From Labia minor (Eukaryota; Arthropoda; Insecta; Dermaptera; Spongiphoridae): a DNA stretch of 64,000 nucleotides. Below the pieces are notes generated by a model that had not been told where the DNA came from, ran no database searches, and worked only from the letters and a program-made list of their open reading frames with translations. Both the position numbers and the translations under genes were made by a program. How positions within the stretch are numbered: the first letter of the stretch is position 1; each line of letters begins with the position of its first letter. This document shows, in pieces, positions 1 through 11,104 of this stretch. Location: NCBI GenBank assembly GCA_963082975.1, contig OY720350.1, positions 52,840,734-52,904,733 on the forward strand, in the 5' to 3' direction.

Positions 1-499
1 ATTATAAATTATAAATTAAAATTAATAAATAATATTTATTAAACTAGCGCATGTTTGGCTCTTTGTTGATGGCACCACGTCACGTGTTGGTGCGTGATTT
101 GCAGTGTTAAAAAATTAATTATGGTACTTTCAGCGATTCAATCAAGCTGAAATTCTATATATAGCAGTTTTATACAATTTTTAATCATGAGAAAAATTAT
201 CAAACATATATCTTTATTTTTACGGTCACTTTAGAGGAAAAAAAATCAAAACGTTGTAGGTAATGACCCTCTTTCGGTTGAGCTACATTTCTCAAAAGTT
301 GATAGAAAACTATGAATTTTGAATAATGCCCATATACCAAATTTCATAATTCTAGCTCAAACCGTTTTTGCGTAATCTTGGTTACACACACACAGAGAGA
401 GAGATTTTTCTCAACCTTAGTGAAAATGATTCAGGAACCTTCAAAACGTATAAAAAGATCAAAATCTCACCATCGAAAATTGGCTGGCGAGATAGTAAT
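1..499 (-). mobile_element. HINE family A copy 1 (A1), cut by window edge
   Basis: Read on the minus strand this starts with TTACTATCTCG at about 499 and runs through the family A core (CAAAACGTTTTGAAGG-like segment, a short GA/CA repeat near 390-403, then the AAATTTGG motif) to the CACGTGACGTGG module near 75-92. It leaves the window before the 3' stem-loop. The 5' end is worn: the inner hairpin partner GAGATAGT is missing. Members A1-A8 were recognised by comparing them with one another; the Helentron-type assignment is inferred from the shared end structure. Confidence 0.7.
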
Positions 500-659
500 A
501 AATGAATTTGTTAGAAAAATAATATTAAAGAAGACAAATAAATATTATATAATTTGATATAGAAAATATTTCCATTAAAAATGTCGTCATTTTATATAAT
601 TTCTTAGAAAAAATGCCTAATTACACTTTCTTTTAATTGAAAATATTGAAATATTGAAA

Positions 660-1015
660 TATATATATAGAAAGTACCTAGAACACCGCGAGCTATCGTT
701 CGGCCCTTTTTTAATTATTTATTACAATTATTAACATGTTACATCATTGCATCAGTCTGATTAAAATGAATGGAACTTGGGGTCCTCAATAATAAATAAA
801 TATGTATTATTATGTTGTTAAGTTCATGAATATTTTTTTTTTTTGTTTTGTGGAAGAATGATAAATATATAGTTATTTAATTATAAAATATGATTATTAA
901 AATAAATATTTTTAATTTTATTTCGAAATTAAATAGAAAATTTTAAAATATCTTAAATATATTTGAATCCATCATGGACAGACAGACAGACACACATTCA
1001 TTTTTATATATATAG
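660..1015. repeat. Repeat D copy 1 with GACA tract
   Basis: Begins near GTACCTAGAACACCGCGAGC and holds TTAATTATTTATTACAATTA, which recurs in reverse complement near 21055-21085 (D2). At 893-955 it also matches, inverted, the unit of the tandem array at 20340-20810. It ends in a (GACA)n tract followed by ATTCATTTTTATATATATAG, a type of ending common in arthropod interspersed repeats. No coding potential. The family is not identified; a tRNA-related SINE or another HINE-like family are both possible. Confidence 0.4.
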
Positions 1016-2076
1016 ATGATCCTTGATATAAGTATATTGGCATCTTTTGATTAATTATTTTAATTAAAACTTATTTAAATAAAATGGACAAAAAGCATTT
1101 ATATTGATCAACTCCCCTCTTTCTTCACTCATTTAATATTTGAATTTAAAAAATTTTTTAAGATCAGAAAGATATTTTCTAGTCAATTTTTCTTTTCATA
1201 TAATCCGATTAAAGAGATTATTTCTTAATTGGCGATTAATTAGCATATAAAATATTATAATAATAATTTTTTTATGCTTTGAGTGAGGTCGATAAAATCA
1301 TTAAATGAATTTTTTATATTTATAATATATTATATTTCAATATTAATTATTAATATTCTCTCTTCATTTTCATTTTTCTCCTTCCATTATCCATTCCCTT
1401 AAACCACTCCTTTGGAAATGATGAGTGACATTGAGACACCCTGTAAAAGACATCAACTCCATTTATAAAAGGCTTCTTTCTCATTTTTGATCAACTTCAT
1501 TTTCTTGCTTCCTTTTTCTATTAATTAAATTGTGGTTCTGTCTGAAGAAGAAAAAGAGGAGGTGAGGGGAAGGGGTGTCGACTTGTCAACTAAACCAAAT
1601 AAGTCTATTCTTATAGACTTTCCCTAGAATTCAGACCAAGAATTGAATGCAATATGGCTGTCAAACCATCATTAGACCTTTTTTCGATCTCACTATTGAC
1701 CATATATAAATATCTATCTATTGTTCTTATTCAATTAAAATAAAAACAAAGAAAAATAAAAAAACTTGTATAATGAATAAAACAGAATTGCATCAACATA
1801 ACTTTAACGAGAAAAAAAATAATCATCATTTGATTTCTTCATCTTTTTGCTTAAATATTTAACTTATTAATCACGTAAAAATATATTCATTAGTTAAATA
1901 TTCTTGTCAGATTAATATCTAGATCTAAGAAAATGTACATATATTGTAAATATTTAATAAATTTAAGAGTTGTAATAACTAAGGTCAAAACTACATTTTG
2001 AATGAAAGTTAAATTTAAAATATATTTAATATAATTATATATATAAATATGTATTTATACTTATATTTATATATAA
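1016..2076. other. AT-rich intergenic DNA with a C/T-richer island
   Basis: No gene is recognised. At about 1375-1645 the base composition is more balanced, with a TATA-like TTTATAAAAGG at 1462-1472 followed by a pyrimidine-rich stretch. It could be a core promoter, but no transcript or ORF supports that. The rest is A/T-rich with no clear repeats. Confidence 0.3.
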
Positions 2077-2604
2077 GGTAATTGTTTACAAAACGTTAAG
2101 CTTCAGGGATTTGGATGAAACTTTATCAGTGGGTTTCTTGTTTAATTCCAAAGAAACTTTTCTTATAAAATTTTTCTCGGTCTCTTCTAGTTTATAAGAA
2201 AAACAAATTTGCATATTAACCCATTGTTATTCTGTTTAGCTACCATGTTTTATTAATTTAACCAGCAGAGGGCTCCACTAATTTCCAAGCGGGGGAGGTT
2301 CAGTTCGGTTATATGAAAATATAAAAATTAATTAATTAAATAATTTTTCTATATCCAAACTGAACCGAAAAAACCGAAAATGAGTGAATAAGTGAATAAT
2401 TAGTGAATTAGTCAATAAAACATTATTAAATGAATATGTTCATTCATAACTAGTTTATCTATAAAACTTTAATCATTTATATCTCGTAAACTAGAAGAGA
2501 CCGAGGAAAATTTTATACAAATAGTTTCTTTGGATTTAAACAAGAAACCCACGGGTAAAGTTTCATCCAAATCCCTGAAGCTTAACGTTTTGTAAACAAT
2601 TACC
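2077..2604. mobile_element. Foldback element E1 with ~118-bp inverted arms
   Basis: The left arm (2077-2194, starting GGTAATTGTTTACAAAACG) is repeated almost exactly in reverse complement at 2487-2604, ending AAACAATTACC. The arms differ by a few substitutions and small indels. The 290-bp centre is non-coding and contains CAGAGGGCTCCACTAATTT. A diverged relative with its own arms lies at 48446-48847, and one arm of a third at 8704-8860. No clear target-site duplication is visible. This is a MITE or foldback DNA transposon of unknown superfamily; long arms would fit Mutator-like elements. Confidence 0.75.
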
Positions 2605-3811
2605 AAATATAAATATAAATTAAACTACATTCCCAAATTTAATCAGAATTATAAAATGAAGATGTGAACATTTAGCCTGTGAATCAAAAAAGTAAAATTT
2701 TTGATAGGATTAAAAGATTAGAGATGAGGTAGATATTAATATAAAATAATTAATGAGATATAGGGATTGAATGGAGGCCTCTTAAAGTAGGAGTGGAGGA
2801 ATGTGGTTGCTGCAGGTCAAAATCTTTCATGATCGGTAGAACCATCGAATTAGATACATAGATAAACAAAATAACACATTCTTTTAATTCGATTTCTAAA
2901 ATAATAAATAAAAATTATTATTTTGTGGAAAAATTTATATATTTTTTCTGATTCTAATATTCATCAAAAAGTGCATTTAAATTAAAAATGGTGACAAAAT
3001 TAAATGGCAATAAACGGCAAGCGTTTTATTTGAGAGATCCCTAGAAAATTAATTAACTAATTCATTTTAATTAGGGTCTTTATTCAAAGTATCTAGACCA
3101 TTGATGTTGAAGTACTAAGTAAGCGTACCCTTGTAGAACCCCATCATGAAGAAGAATATATTTATTGAAAAATTATTTTCTAGTTTTTAGTGCATTTATA
3201 AATAAAACACTGTAACTTAATTTTTTTTTAATTATTTATTTTTTTATCTTGAATATTTATAATGAAATCCCGTGATTAGAGCATGGAATGTTAAATATAA
3301 GTGTTTAATATCATATAAGCGTAACCCGATTTTTATTAATTTTAAAGAATAAGAATGATAATGAAAATTGAGTCATAATAATAAAAATCATAAATTAAAA
3401 TTGGTTTGTGACTGACAATAATTGTAAGTGACATGATATAATGATCTTGGCCCCATGTTGCAACAACAGATGTTGTAACAAAATTACATGATACTTTGAC
3501 CCGAAAGAAGGAAAAATAGGAAGAGAGAGAAAGAGAGAGAGTGAAAAAAATGATAAAATAAATAGTATTATTTTTATTATTATTGGAAACTTTAGAGCAC
3601 ATGAGTAATGAATGCCACACATTTATTCATTATCCACCTTTTATATAGAATATGACTAGTTTTGCGTTAACTATATAAAGATCCCTTAAGGAATGCCATC
3701 TTCGGCAGAGCACAGAAAAGAGAAGCAGAAATCTGGTTCCGTTGAACTTAAACAACTATGACGCTATTATTTTCGCCGAATGTGACTTTTTTGAAGGTTA
3801 ATGTTTATAGA
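2605..3811. other. AT-rich intergenic DNA
   Basis: No gene or dispersed repeat seen. A purine tract (GAGAGA-rich) lies at about 3515-3545. A TATATAAAG at 3672-3680 precedes a GC-richer stretch with TCTTCGGCAGAGCAC, which superficially recalls the U6 snRNA 5' end but does not continue as U6. Confidence 0.3.
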
Positions 3812-4515
3812 AAAAAAATCTGGAGTGTCTCCACTCGACTATCTCGAAAATTTGAATTGGATTAAATAACATATATTAATTTAAATTAAATTATAAATTA
3901 AAATTAATAAAAAATATCTATTAAACCGGCGCGTTTTTTCTATATTTAAAAAGTAATTAAAATTTAATTCTATCCAATCATAGAATTTAAGGTTTTTAAC
4001 ATAAATAACTTAAATATAATACGATTGGGACGCGGTAAAAAATAGTCTAGCCTAGACTAAAGATAGATCTTAATAATGAAAATTTTTGCTAAATTTGAAA
4101 CCTTCATTTTTAACTCAAAATTTAAAAAATTAATTCCGGTACTTTCAGCGATTCAATCAAGCTGAAATTCTTTATATAGCAGTTTTACACAATTTTTAAT
4201 CATGAGAAAAACTATCAAACATGTATCTTTATTTTTACGGTCACTTTAGAGGAAAAAAAAATCAAAACGTTGTAGGTAATGACCCTCTTCCGGTTGAGCT
4301 ACATTTCTCAAAAGTTGATAGAAAACTATGAATTTTGAATAATGCACATGTACCAAATTTCATCATTCTAGCTCAAACCGTTTTTGCGTAATCTTGGTTA
4401 CATACATACAAACACACACACACACAGAGACATTTTTCTCAACCTTAGTGAAAATGATTCAGGAACCTTCAAAACGTATAAAAACATCAAAATCTCATCA
4501 ATTTTCGTGATCTTG
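3812..4515 (-). mobile_element. HINE family A copy 2 (A2), variant interior
   Basis: Minus-strand copy. Its 3' end is complete: CGAGATAGT followed by the GAGTG-GAGA-CACTC stem-loop at about 3820-3850, flanked by a T-run. The core is well matched at 4135-4500. About 190 bp at 3930-4130 replaces the usual CACGTG segment, so this is either a subfamily or a conversion event. The 5' end is lost beyond the ATTTTCGTGATC block near 4512. Confidence 0.75.
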
Positions 4516-4606
4516 ATATTATCTTGAGAACCCATGGCCAAACAAACATACAAACATATATATACAATTTTTACTAGTATAAGAAGATAAGATATATAAT
4601 ATTGTT

Positions 4607-4665
4607 TGGAAATTAATTTATTTCAAATCATCGGTGGGTTCTGTGCCTGGCCACAGCTCATATTT
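4607..4665 (+). mobile_element. HINE family B 3'-end fragment (B6)
   Basis: The segment from GGAAATTAATTTATTTCAAA to CTGGCCACAG is a diverged copy of the family B 3' end (TCGGTCGG inverse motif plus the CTG-GCCA-CAG stem-loop). Only the last 60 bp are recognisable. It shows that a further B insertion has decayed here. Confidence 0.6.
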
Positions 4666-6193
4666 AACTTTACAATGATGATAGTGAAGAGATTGTATTT
4701 CTTTTACTATGTTTTGGAATTTAAAATTATTAGAGAATAATAATTTGTGATTGTAGAGAATAAACATTGATCGAATTGATGCTGGTGATTTGGAAGAGAC
4801 ATTGAAACGGACATTGTCTTCCAGGGAAAGAGAGAAAGAGAGAGTGTATGTGTGTATGTGTGTGTGTGTGTATGAAGGAATGTTGTCGTTCACGAACTTA
4901 TGCAGCATATCCATCTACGACCTGCCACCTTTAAGATCACAAATACACACAGACATCTACACTCAAAACAAGAAAGACAATAGCTATATAAATATGGATT
5001 AAAACACCTTCAGGTTTTCGAAATGCTGACCTTTTTTTCTACTTCTCCTTTCCCCAATCGCCATTTATGATATCTAGAAAAACTTGAATCACAAACGAGT
5101 TGACAAAATATGGCTTTATAATATCTTTTTATTAAAATTAATTATTAATTAAAGAAAATAAAGGAAAATAATGTAATGCATCACAAAACATTTTTATTGG
5201 CAAAAATATTAATTATAAGTTTAAAAGATATATATTATGAAGTTAGAAATTATAAGTAAATATATTAATATATGATATGCTATAAATCTAAATAAAATTA
5301 ATTAGTATATATATAAAAAATATTTAATATGATTAAATTTTTTTTAATTTATTTGTTAATTAAAGACTTTTCATTATATTCTGAGAGATTTAAAAAAAAA
5401 AATGTTTTCTTTTATAAATATAAAAATTGCTAATTGGATAATTATATGAAATTTATTCTTACATTATAATGGAATATTATTTTCTTTTTTATATGAAAAA
5501 TTAAAAATAAGTATGTTTTGAATTTGTTTTTTATTAAATGTTAATGAAAAAACTACTAAAATTTATTTTCTTTTTTAATTACAAAAAAAAGTAAGAATAA
5601 TTATTTTAAAACATATATTTCAAGAGTACATCATTAAAGAAATATTTAATCAATTTAATATCATTTTCATATGATTTTTTTTTAATGAAAACAACAATTC
5701 ATTAAAAAGAAAATACATGAATATTGATTATTTTTAAAAAGGATTTCAATCAATCTGGCTACTGTTTTCTTGTATATAATTAATAAATAAGTAAAAGGCG
5801 TAAAAGCCGAGATAAGAAGCAATAGAGGAGCAAGTTTCCAAGTAAAAAAACGCCTCTACGCTTGAGAGGACTCCAAAAGTTAGTTGTAAGACAGGTAGAC
5901 TAACCGACTCACTATTCAGGTAGTCGATTCTCTCTTTTCTGAGATAAATATCCCAGTTAATAAAATATATGCTTAAAATAAATATAACTTGCTTTTTGAT
6001 AAAATGAATTTTATTAATCAATATTATTATATGAAAATATTCTAAGGGTATTTGTAAATACACTCCAATATCAAAAATCTATTAGATTCTTTATGAAATG
6101 GAATAGAAAAAAAAAAGTCGGAAACTTTAAATTAAAAAGAGGTTAAAAAATTGAAAGCTTAATTAGAATTACATTGTCACATAAATAATAATT
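4666..6193. other. Intergenic DNA with two small hairpins
   Basis: No gene recognised. At 4790-4870 there is a GA/GT-rich tract. At 5815-5945 composition is more balanced and two short hairpins occur: CCTCT/AGAGG (5853-5869) and CGACT/AGTCG (5905-5926). The 105-codon minus-strand open frame over 5746-6063 has no recognisable domain and is probably chance. The rest is A/T-rich. Confidence 0.3.
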
Positions 6194-6838
6194 ACCGACC
6201 GACGATAGTAAGGGAGGTATTGTTTTCACACCAAATTTCACATGTGGAGATTTTTACATATCTCCACGAATCATGCATTTTCTTAACAGAAAAAAGTATT
6301 TTTAGCATGATGTCTGTCCGTCCGTCTGTCCGTCTGTCCGTCCGTATAGATGTGTACAGCCTGAACGGCTTAACGGATTTTGATGAAATTTGGTATATTT
6401 ACTTAATGCATCAGTGGGATGAATTCATCAACTTTTGGTGCAAATCCGGAAACCGGAAGTGGTAGTATTAGCGATCGACGATAAGAAGGGAAAGGTTATT
6501 TTCGCACCAAATTTCACATAAGGAGATTTTTTTACATATCACCACGAATGTATTGGTTTTATCCTCGGGAAAAATCATCTTCATTATGTTTTTCTTAATT
6601 TAAAATTATATGACGTCACCCAGCCCTTCATGACGTCACAGCCTCGGGTAACGCCGGCAACGCCGGCTACTTCACCTATATATTATAAATCAAATAAAAT
6701 TAAAAATATTTATGTTATATCCATATCTGTTTTTTATTACATTAATAGATATATGAAAATTATTTGAAATTGTTTCTGTAGCTGGAAATTAATTTATTTC
6801 AAACCGTCGGTCGGTTCGGACCTGGCCACAGGTCAACT
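6194..6838 (+). mobile_element. HINE family B copy 1 (B1), full length
   Basis: Best plus-strand B copy, about 645 bp. Sharp ends: T then ACCGACCGACGATAGTAAGG at 6194, and CAGGTCAACTT ending at 6838. Near the 3' end CGTCGGTCGGT is the inverse of the 5' motif, followed by the stem GACCTG-GCCA-CAGGTC (6819-6834). The microsatellite is (TCCG/TCTG)n starting ATGTCTGT at 6309. Other landmarks are AAATTTGGTA, ACCGGAAGTGG and two TGACGTCA sites. No coding capacity. The end structure fits non-autonomous Helentrons (HINE/DINE-1); that assignment is inference. Confidence 0.8.
6611..6638. promoter_or_regulatory. Paired CRE palindromes inside B1
   Basis: Two perfect TGACGTCA palindromes at 6611-6618 and 6631-6638, exactly 20 bp apart. 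TGACGTCA is the consensus for CREB/ATF bZIP factors. The pair and its spacing are kept in B2 (11503, 11523), B3 (32390, 32410), B4 (33314, 33334) and C1 (22838, 22858). B5 has only one (51402). Function is inferred. Confidence 0.5.
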
Positions 6839-6849
6839 TATTTTTAACA

Positions 6850-7183
6850 ATTTTTACTATCTCGCCAGAGATAGTATTTGGATCACGAAAATTTTCGATG
6901 TTTTTGATGTTTTTATACGTTTTGAAGGTCCCCGAGTCATTTACATTAATATAAGGTTGAGAAAAATGTCTGTCTGTGTGTGTGTGAGAATTTAAACAAG
7001 ATTACGCAAAAACGGTTTGAGCTAGAATAATGAAATTTGGTACACGGGCATTATTCAAAATTCGTAGTTTTCTATCAACTTTTGAGAAATGTAGCTCATT
7101 CAATTCATTAAATTTAATTTAATTATAATATATGTTATTTAATCCAATTCCAATTGTGATATAGTCGAGTGGAGATTTTTTTT
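6850..7183 (+). mobile_element. HINE family A copy 3 (A3), internally deleted
   Basis: Starts 12 bp after B1 ends, with TTTTTACTATCTCGCCAGAG and its inner hairpin partner GAGATAGT. It has the (TG)n microsatellite after ATGTCTGT and the AAATTTGGTA core. It then jumps from GTAGCTC directly to the T/A-rich tail near 7090, losing the CACGTG module. The 3' end keeps ATAGTCGAGTGGAGA but the outer arm of the stem-loop is missing. Confidence 0.75.
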
Positions 7184-7470
7184 ATTTTATCATTTCGGTA
7201 GTTTTATGGATTTTTTGCAATTGTCAAAGATTTTATACAATTTTATTAATTATTTTATTCTTTTATGTTGTGAATATTATTTAACAACTATAATAAAGTA
7301 TGAACATTGAAACATAACATGAAATAATATTATATTGATGGGGCGATTTAATTAATTATGTTAATAATAATTTCAAAGTCTTAACTAAAATTCTAAACAA
7401 AAATATTTTAATATCAACTAGGATTTCCATATGTTTTTAAAATGTAGTGGACGTTATGTTATAGAATATA

Positions 7471-8050
7471 TAGTGTGGTCGAAAAAGTCTTTTCGTATTT
7501 TGTCCATAGATGTCGTTGGAATCGTATATCTCCAGTGCTACCAATCACATTGTGTCATGCCTTATAGGTGTTGGCAAGGTGAAATTTCAAGCTTCATTTA
7601 AACTTAAAGAAAATTAAATTTGGTGAAGCTGAACTATAGTTACAGCTTTTCAAAAATGCGTGAAAATAATGAAGAAATTCGCTATATTTTGAAATTTTTG
7701 TATAAAAAAGGGAAGAATGCCACGCAAGCCGACAATGAAATTTATGAAGTTCACGGAGACGATGCTATATCAGTTCGTGTAGCACAACAATGGTTCGTTC
7801 GCTTTCGTTCTGTGAAATTTCGATGTGAAAGATGCACCTCGTTCTGGTCGACCTATCGTTGAAAAAGTCGATGAAATTATGGAAAAGATTGATAAGGACC
7901 GTCACATAAGCAGCCATGACATTGCCAAGGAACTAAACATTCATCATCAAACGGTTTTGAACCATTTAAAAAAGGTTGGCTACAAAAAGAAGCTTGATGT
8001 GTGGGTACCACATGATTAGAAATACGAAAAGACTTTTTCGACTACCCTAT
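7471..8050 (+). mobile_element. Deleted irritans-like mariner element
   Basis: Terminal inverted repeats of about 30 bp: the left end reads GTGGTCGAAAAAGTCTTTTC and the right end gives the same GTCGAAAAAGTCTTTTCGTA block in reverse complement. TA dinucleotides flank both ends, as expected for mariner. At about 580 bp it is less than half the usual 1.3 kb. It retains only the first part of the transposase gene, running straight from the DNA-binding region into the right TIR. Confidence 0.85.
7656..8019 (+). pseudogene. Mariner transposase, DNA-binding half only
   Basis: Two overlapping frames encode the N-terminal helix-turn-helix region of a mariner transposase. The first (from MRENNEEIRYILKF) matches the HTH 1 region, with FLYKKGKNATQA and QQWFVRFRS. 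The second carries DAPRSGRP (the linker), HHQTVLNHLKKVGYKKKLD (HTH 2) and the WVPHD block that normally precedes the catalytic domain. A one-base change after QQWFVRFRS shifts the frame between the halves. A stop follows WVPHD directly, so the DD34D catalytic domain is absent. It cannot catalyse transposition. Placement in the irritans group rests on family memory of these motifs. Confidence 0.85.
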
Positions 8051-8703
8051 ATATATATATACGATTATTGACCGGTTGGTTATAGAAATTCTTGCATTCT
8101 TGAGCATCTATTATATTTAAAATTAAATTTTGTTTTGAAAATTTATGTGACACGTCGTTTTGTCGATCCATCTGCTGTTTTTTTTTTTATTTTAATCTAA
8201 AACGAGGTTTTGGTCCTGAGAAAAAAGAAGAAAAGAAGCTTGTGTGGCTTGGTTGGATGGTGGATGGAGCCGACGGGACGGTCCGTCTCACAATGGCCAT
8301 AAATATGTAGGAGCGAACGCCTTGGCTGCTGCTGCTGCTCTCTCTTTCTCTCATACCACGGACAGACAGGTTTCTCCCGAAAGGGTGAAAAACTAAACCA
8401 CACCGCCACAGACAAAACCAGGCGAGACTTTTTGACACTTGTCCTCGATCAAGAAAGAATCTTAAAAATGCTTGACAATCGTTGAAGTTAATTGGAAAAG
8501 ATCATGACGCCTTTTTTTGCCACAATGCTACTTCTTTGCTCGTTAGAAGATCAGACTTAATCCAATTTATTTATTTTAGTTTCATTCAAATCGGCATTAT
8601 ATACTCTTTTTATATACCCACACCTAAAATGATTCAATAAATAAGTAGATAAGGTGAATGTACCAATAGTTGACACTATAAGAACAATTTTATGATAAAA
8701 ATT
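8051..8703. other. Intergenic DNA with GC-rich island
   Basis: The stretch 8190-8450 is notably GC-richer than its surroundings, with GCTGCTGCTGCTGCTC (a trinucleotide run) and CT-rich tracts. Short open frames cross it on the minus strand but show no recognisable domain. It could be a conserved non-coding element, an exon or untranslated region of an unseen gene, or neutral sequence. Confidence 0.3.
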
Positions 8704-8860
8704 TGGTAATTATTTACATGAGCTCCACAAGCTTTATTAATTAAACTAAAAGAGATCATGCAAAAAGTCATAAGAAAAAGTTGTTTAGAATCATACAAGG
8801 AATAGAGCAGGGTAAGTTTCATGAACCCACCTAGCTACGGCTGTCAACGAAATAATTACC
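8704..8860. mobile_element. Single arm related to foldback family E (E3)
   Basis: The ends GGTAATTATTT and AAATAATTACC form an 11-bp inverted repeat. The interior from AACTAAAAGAGA through GGGTAAGTTTCATG to the right end aligns with the right arm of E1 (2487-2604), at clearly lower identity. It is either a derived short MITE or the remains of one arm. Confidence 0.5.
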
Positions 8861-9010
8861 AATTTTCCTATTCATTTTGACTATCTTTTCTTTTATGGTT
8901 GTTGGTGGCACACTATCAGGTGGCGCTATTGATGGGAGCTAGAATCAAATTCAAAATTTGGATTAAATCAACAACCTGTATCTTATCCCAACGTTGAATT
9001 CCCACAACGA

Positions 9011-9138
9011 CTTTTCGGTTTTTTTAAATTCGGTTTATTTTATTTTAGAAAATATAAACTCCGAAAAAGCGTTTAAATAACTTTGGTATGAATAAAACTA
9101 TTTCTAAAATAAAATAAACCGAATTTAAAAAACCGAAT
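9011..9138. repeat. Snapback inverted repeat with ~40-bp arms
   Basis: The left arm, around TTCGGTTTTTTTAAATTCGG, is repeated in reverse complement around 9099-9138 (ends AAAAAACCGAA), with a 46-bp loop. The arms extend through a TTTATTTTATTTTAGAAA block. It would fold into a long hairpin. No related copy was noticed elsewhere, though the centre of E1 has a similar TTCGGTT...AACCGAA arrangement. Confidence 0.6.
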
Positions 9139-11104
9139 CAAAAATTTGATATCTTCTATTTTTATCAAATATCAATTTGAGTTTTGGGTATTATGATTCA
9201 TTGGTTAATAATGAAGAATTTATCTGCAAACCAATGCAATTTTGTATATTTCTTTTATTTTTTTTTAACATTAGCATTGAAAAGCACGAGTAGTTGACAC
9301 CCTTAAAATTAGGCAATATGGACATTCAATTAATAATATTTAATATTGATGTCAATACTAAAAAAACAAAAGTAAAATAAAAATTAGTTAATTGCCTCCT
9401 TAAGCATTCAAAGAACAAAATATTAAAATATTAATTTGTTCGGTTCTATAAAAAGTATATGTTATTGAAGATTATAATAATAATAAAATATTACCTTTTA
9501 TTTATTGTATTATTTATATGATATTATTATTAAATTTAATTAAAAAAAAATGATAATTATTTATTTAAGTATAAATGGTGTTAAGTAGTAAGTTAAATTC
9601 CCCCTTCCATAATTATAATCTAAATACACACGTCATTTTTCGGTAAATATTAATATTTTTTAAAATTTAAATAATAAAATGTATATTTTGTCTTTTTACA
9701 TTATCTATATTATTTTTTTATAAATATTATAATAATATATGATTAATAAGATATTATAGATAATTCTTTCCCTACTGGCTTGTTTATATAAATAAATCAT
9801 CAATTATATATAATAAACATATATTAAATATAATTCGTAAATATAAATATTAATTGGCGGATCATTTCCATAAATAGTTTTAACAATTTTAGAAAAAGCA
9901 TAAATAAAAAAAAAATGCTATTGTTATGTTAATATATAAAAAAAATACATTTAAAAAATAAATTAGAAAGTACTATTAAATTATGAAAAATGACTTATAC
10001 TTCTTTTTCTACCTCTTTCTTCTCACTCTTGATTAATATTGCTTCTATTAAAATGTAAAATAAATAAAATATATTTAACTAACATTAATATATTATAAAA
10101 TTTATTATTTCATAAAAAATTTATTTTATTATTATATAAATAAAATATAGGTATATATTTATTTTTCTGTCATGTCAATTAAGAAAAAGAAAAAAAAAAA
10201 AATAAACAAGAAAAATATGTCAACCATGATAAAAAAGAGAAAATTTCGCTAACTAAAGAAAATAAATTATGAAAATCCATATACGTATGAAAGGATTTTA
10301 TATATTATATATTTTTGATCAGATAAGACTTTTGTTTTGTTTTCATTTTGTTTTAAATAGAGAGAAAAATAAAATAAAATAACATTTCCAAAGACATTTT
10401 ATTAAAAGAGTGAAAAATGACAAGACGCTAACACCTGAACATATAAAACACATTGTTACCTTATTTGGAAAACGAGAATAAAAAAAAAATCAAACCAGAA
10501 AGAGTGAAAGGAGAAATAAAGAGAAAAAGAAAAGTGGATAAGTAAAGAAAACAGTTGTGGTTCTATTCAGGTGAAGAAAAGGAGATAATTGAATTAAATC
10601 TTTTTCAATTCAACAACAACAACAATAACAACAAAAACAACGCAAATTGTTAATGAATCGAATCACCTCAATTGACATTCAAAATAATTGAAATCGCAAA
10701 TTGAATTCTCGTTAGAAGTAATTTTATTTATCATTGGATCTATTTTTGCCTACTATAATTTATAATATAAATTGAAACTATTTTAAAATGATTTTAATTT
10801 AAAATTAAAATTAATTTAATAAGAAAATTTAAAAAAAAATAATAATTGATGAAATAAAAGATAAATTCTTCTATAGACATAAGAAAATTTGTTTTTTTGT
10901 CGAAAATTGTTGGTCGCCATTTCATTTCTCCACCTATCCTTAGTCATCTAATTAAATGATATTCTTCTCTAATTCTCATATCCTTTTCTATAATTTTTAT
11001 ATAATATTTTATATAATTTACTCTAAACCAAATGAATCTAATATTTTTCATCTCTAATTTGAACTAAACATGTCCCTCTTGGACATTATAACATTACATA
11101 TAAC
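9139..11104. other. AT-rich intergenic DNA
   Basis: Long A/T-rich stretch with poly-A and poly-T runs and a CAA-repeat patch near 10610-10640. No gene, inverted repeat or dispersed family was recognised. Confidence 0.4.

Noticed and set aside
3672-3760. TATATAAAG followed by CTTCGGCAGAGCACAG, resembling a U6 snRNA gene start
   Set aside because: Only about 15 bases resemble U6; the ACAGAGA and AGC-triad region and the terminal T-run do not follow in order.
5746-6063. 105-codon open frame on the minus strand
   Set aside because: Isoleucine/tyrosine-rich translation of AT-rich DNA with no recognisable motif or codon signal.
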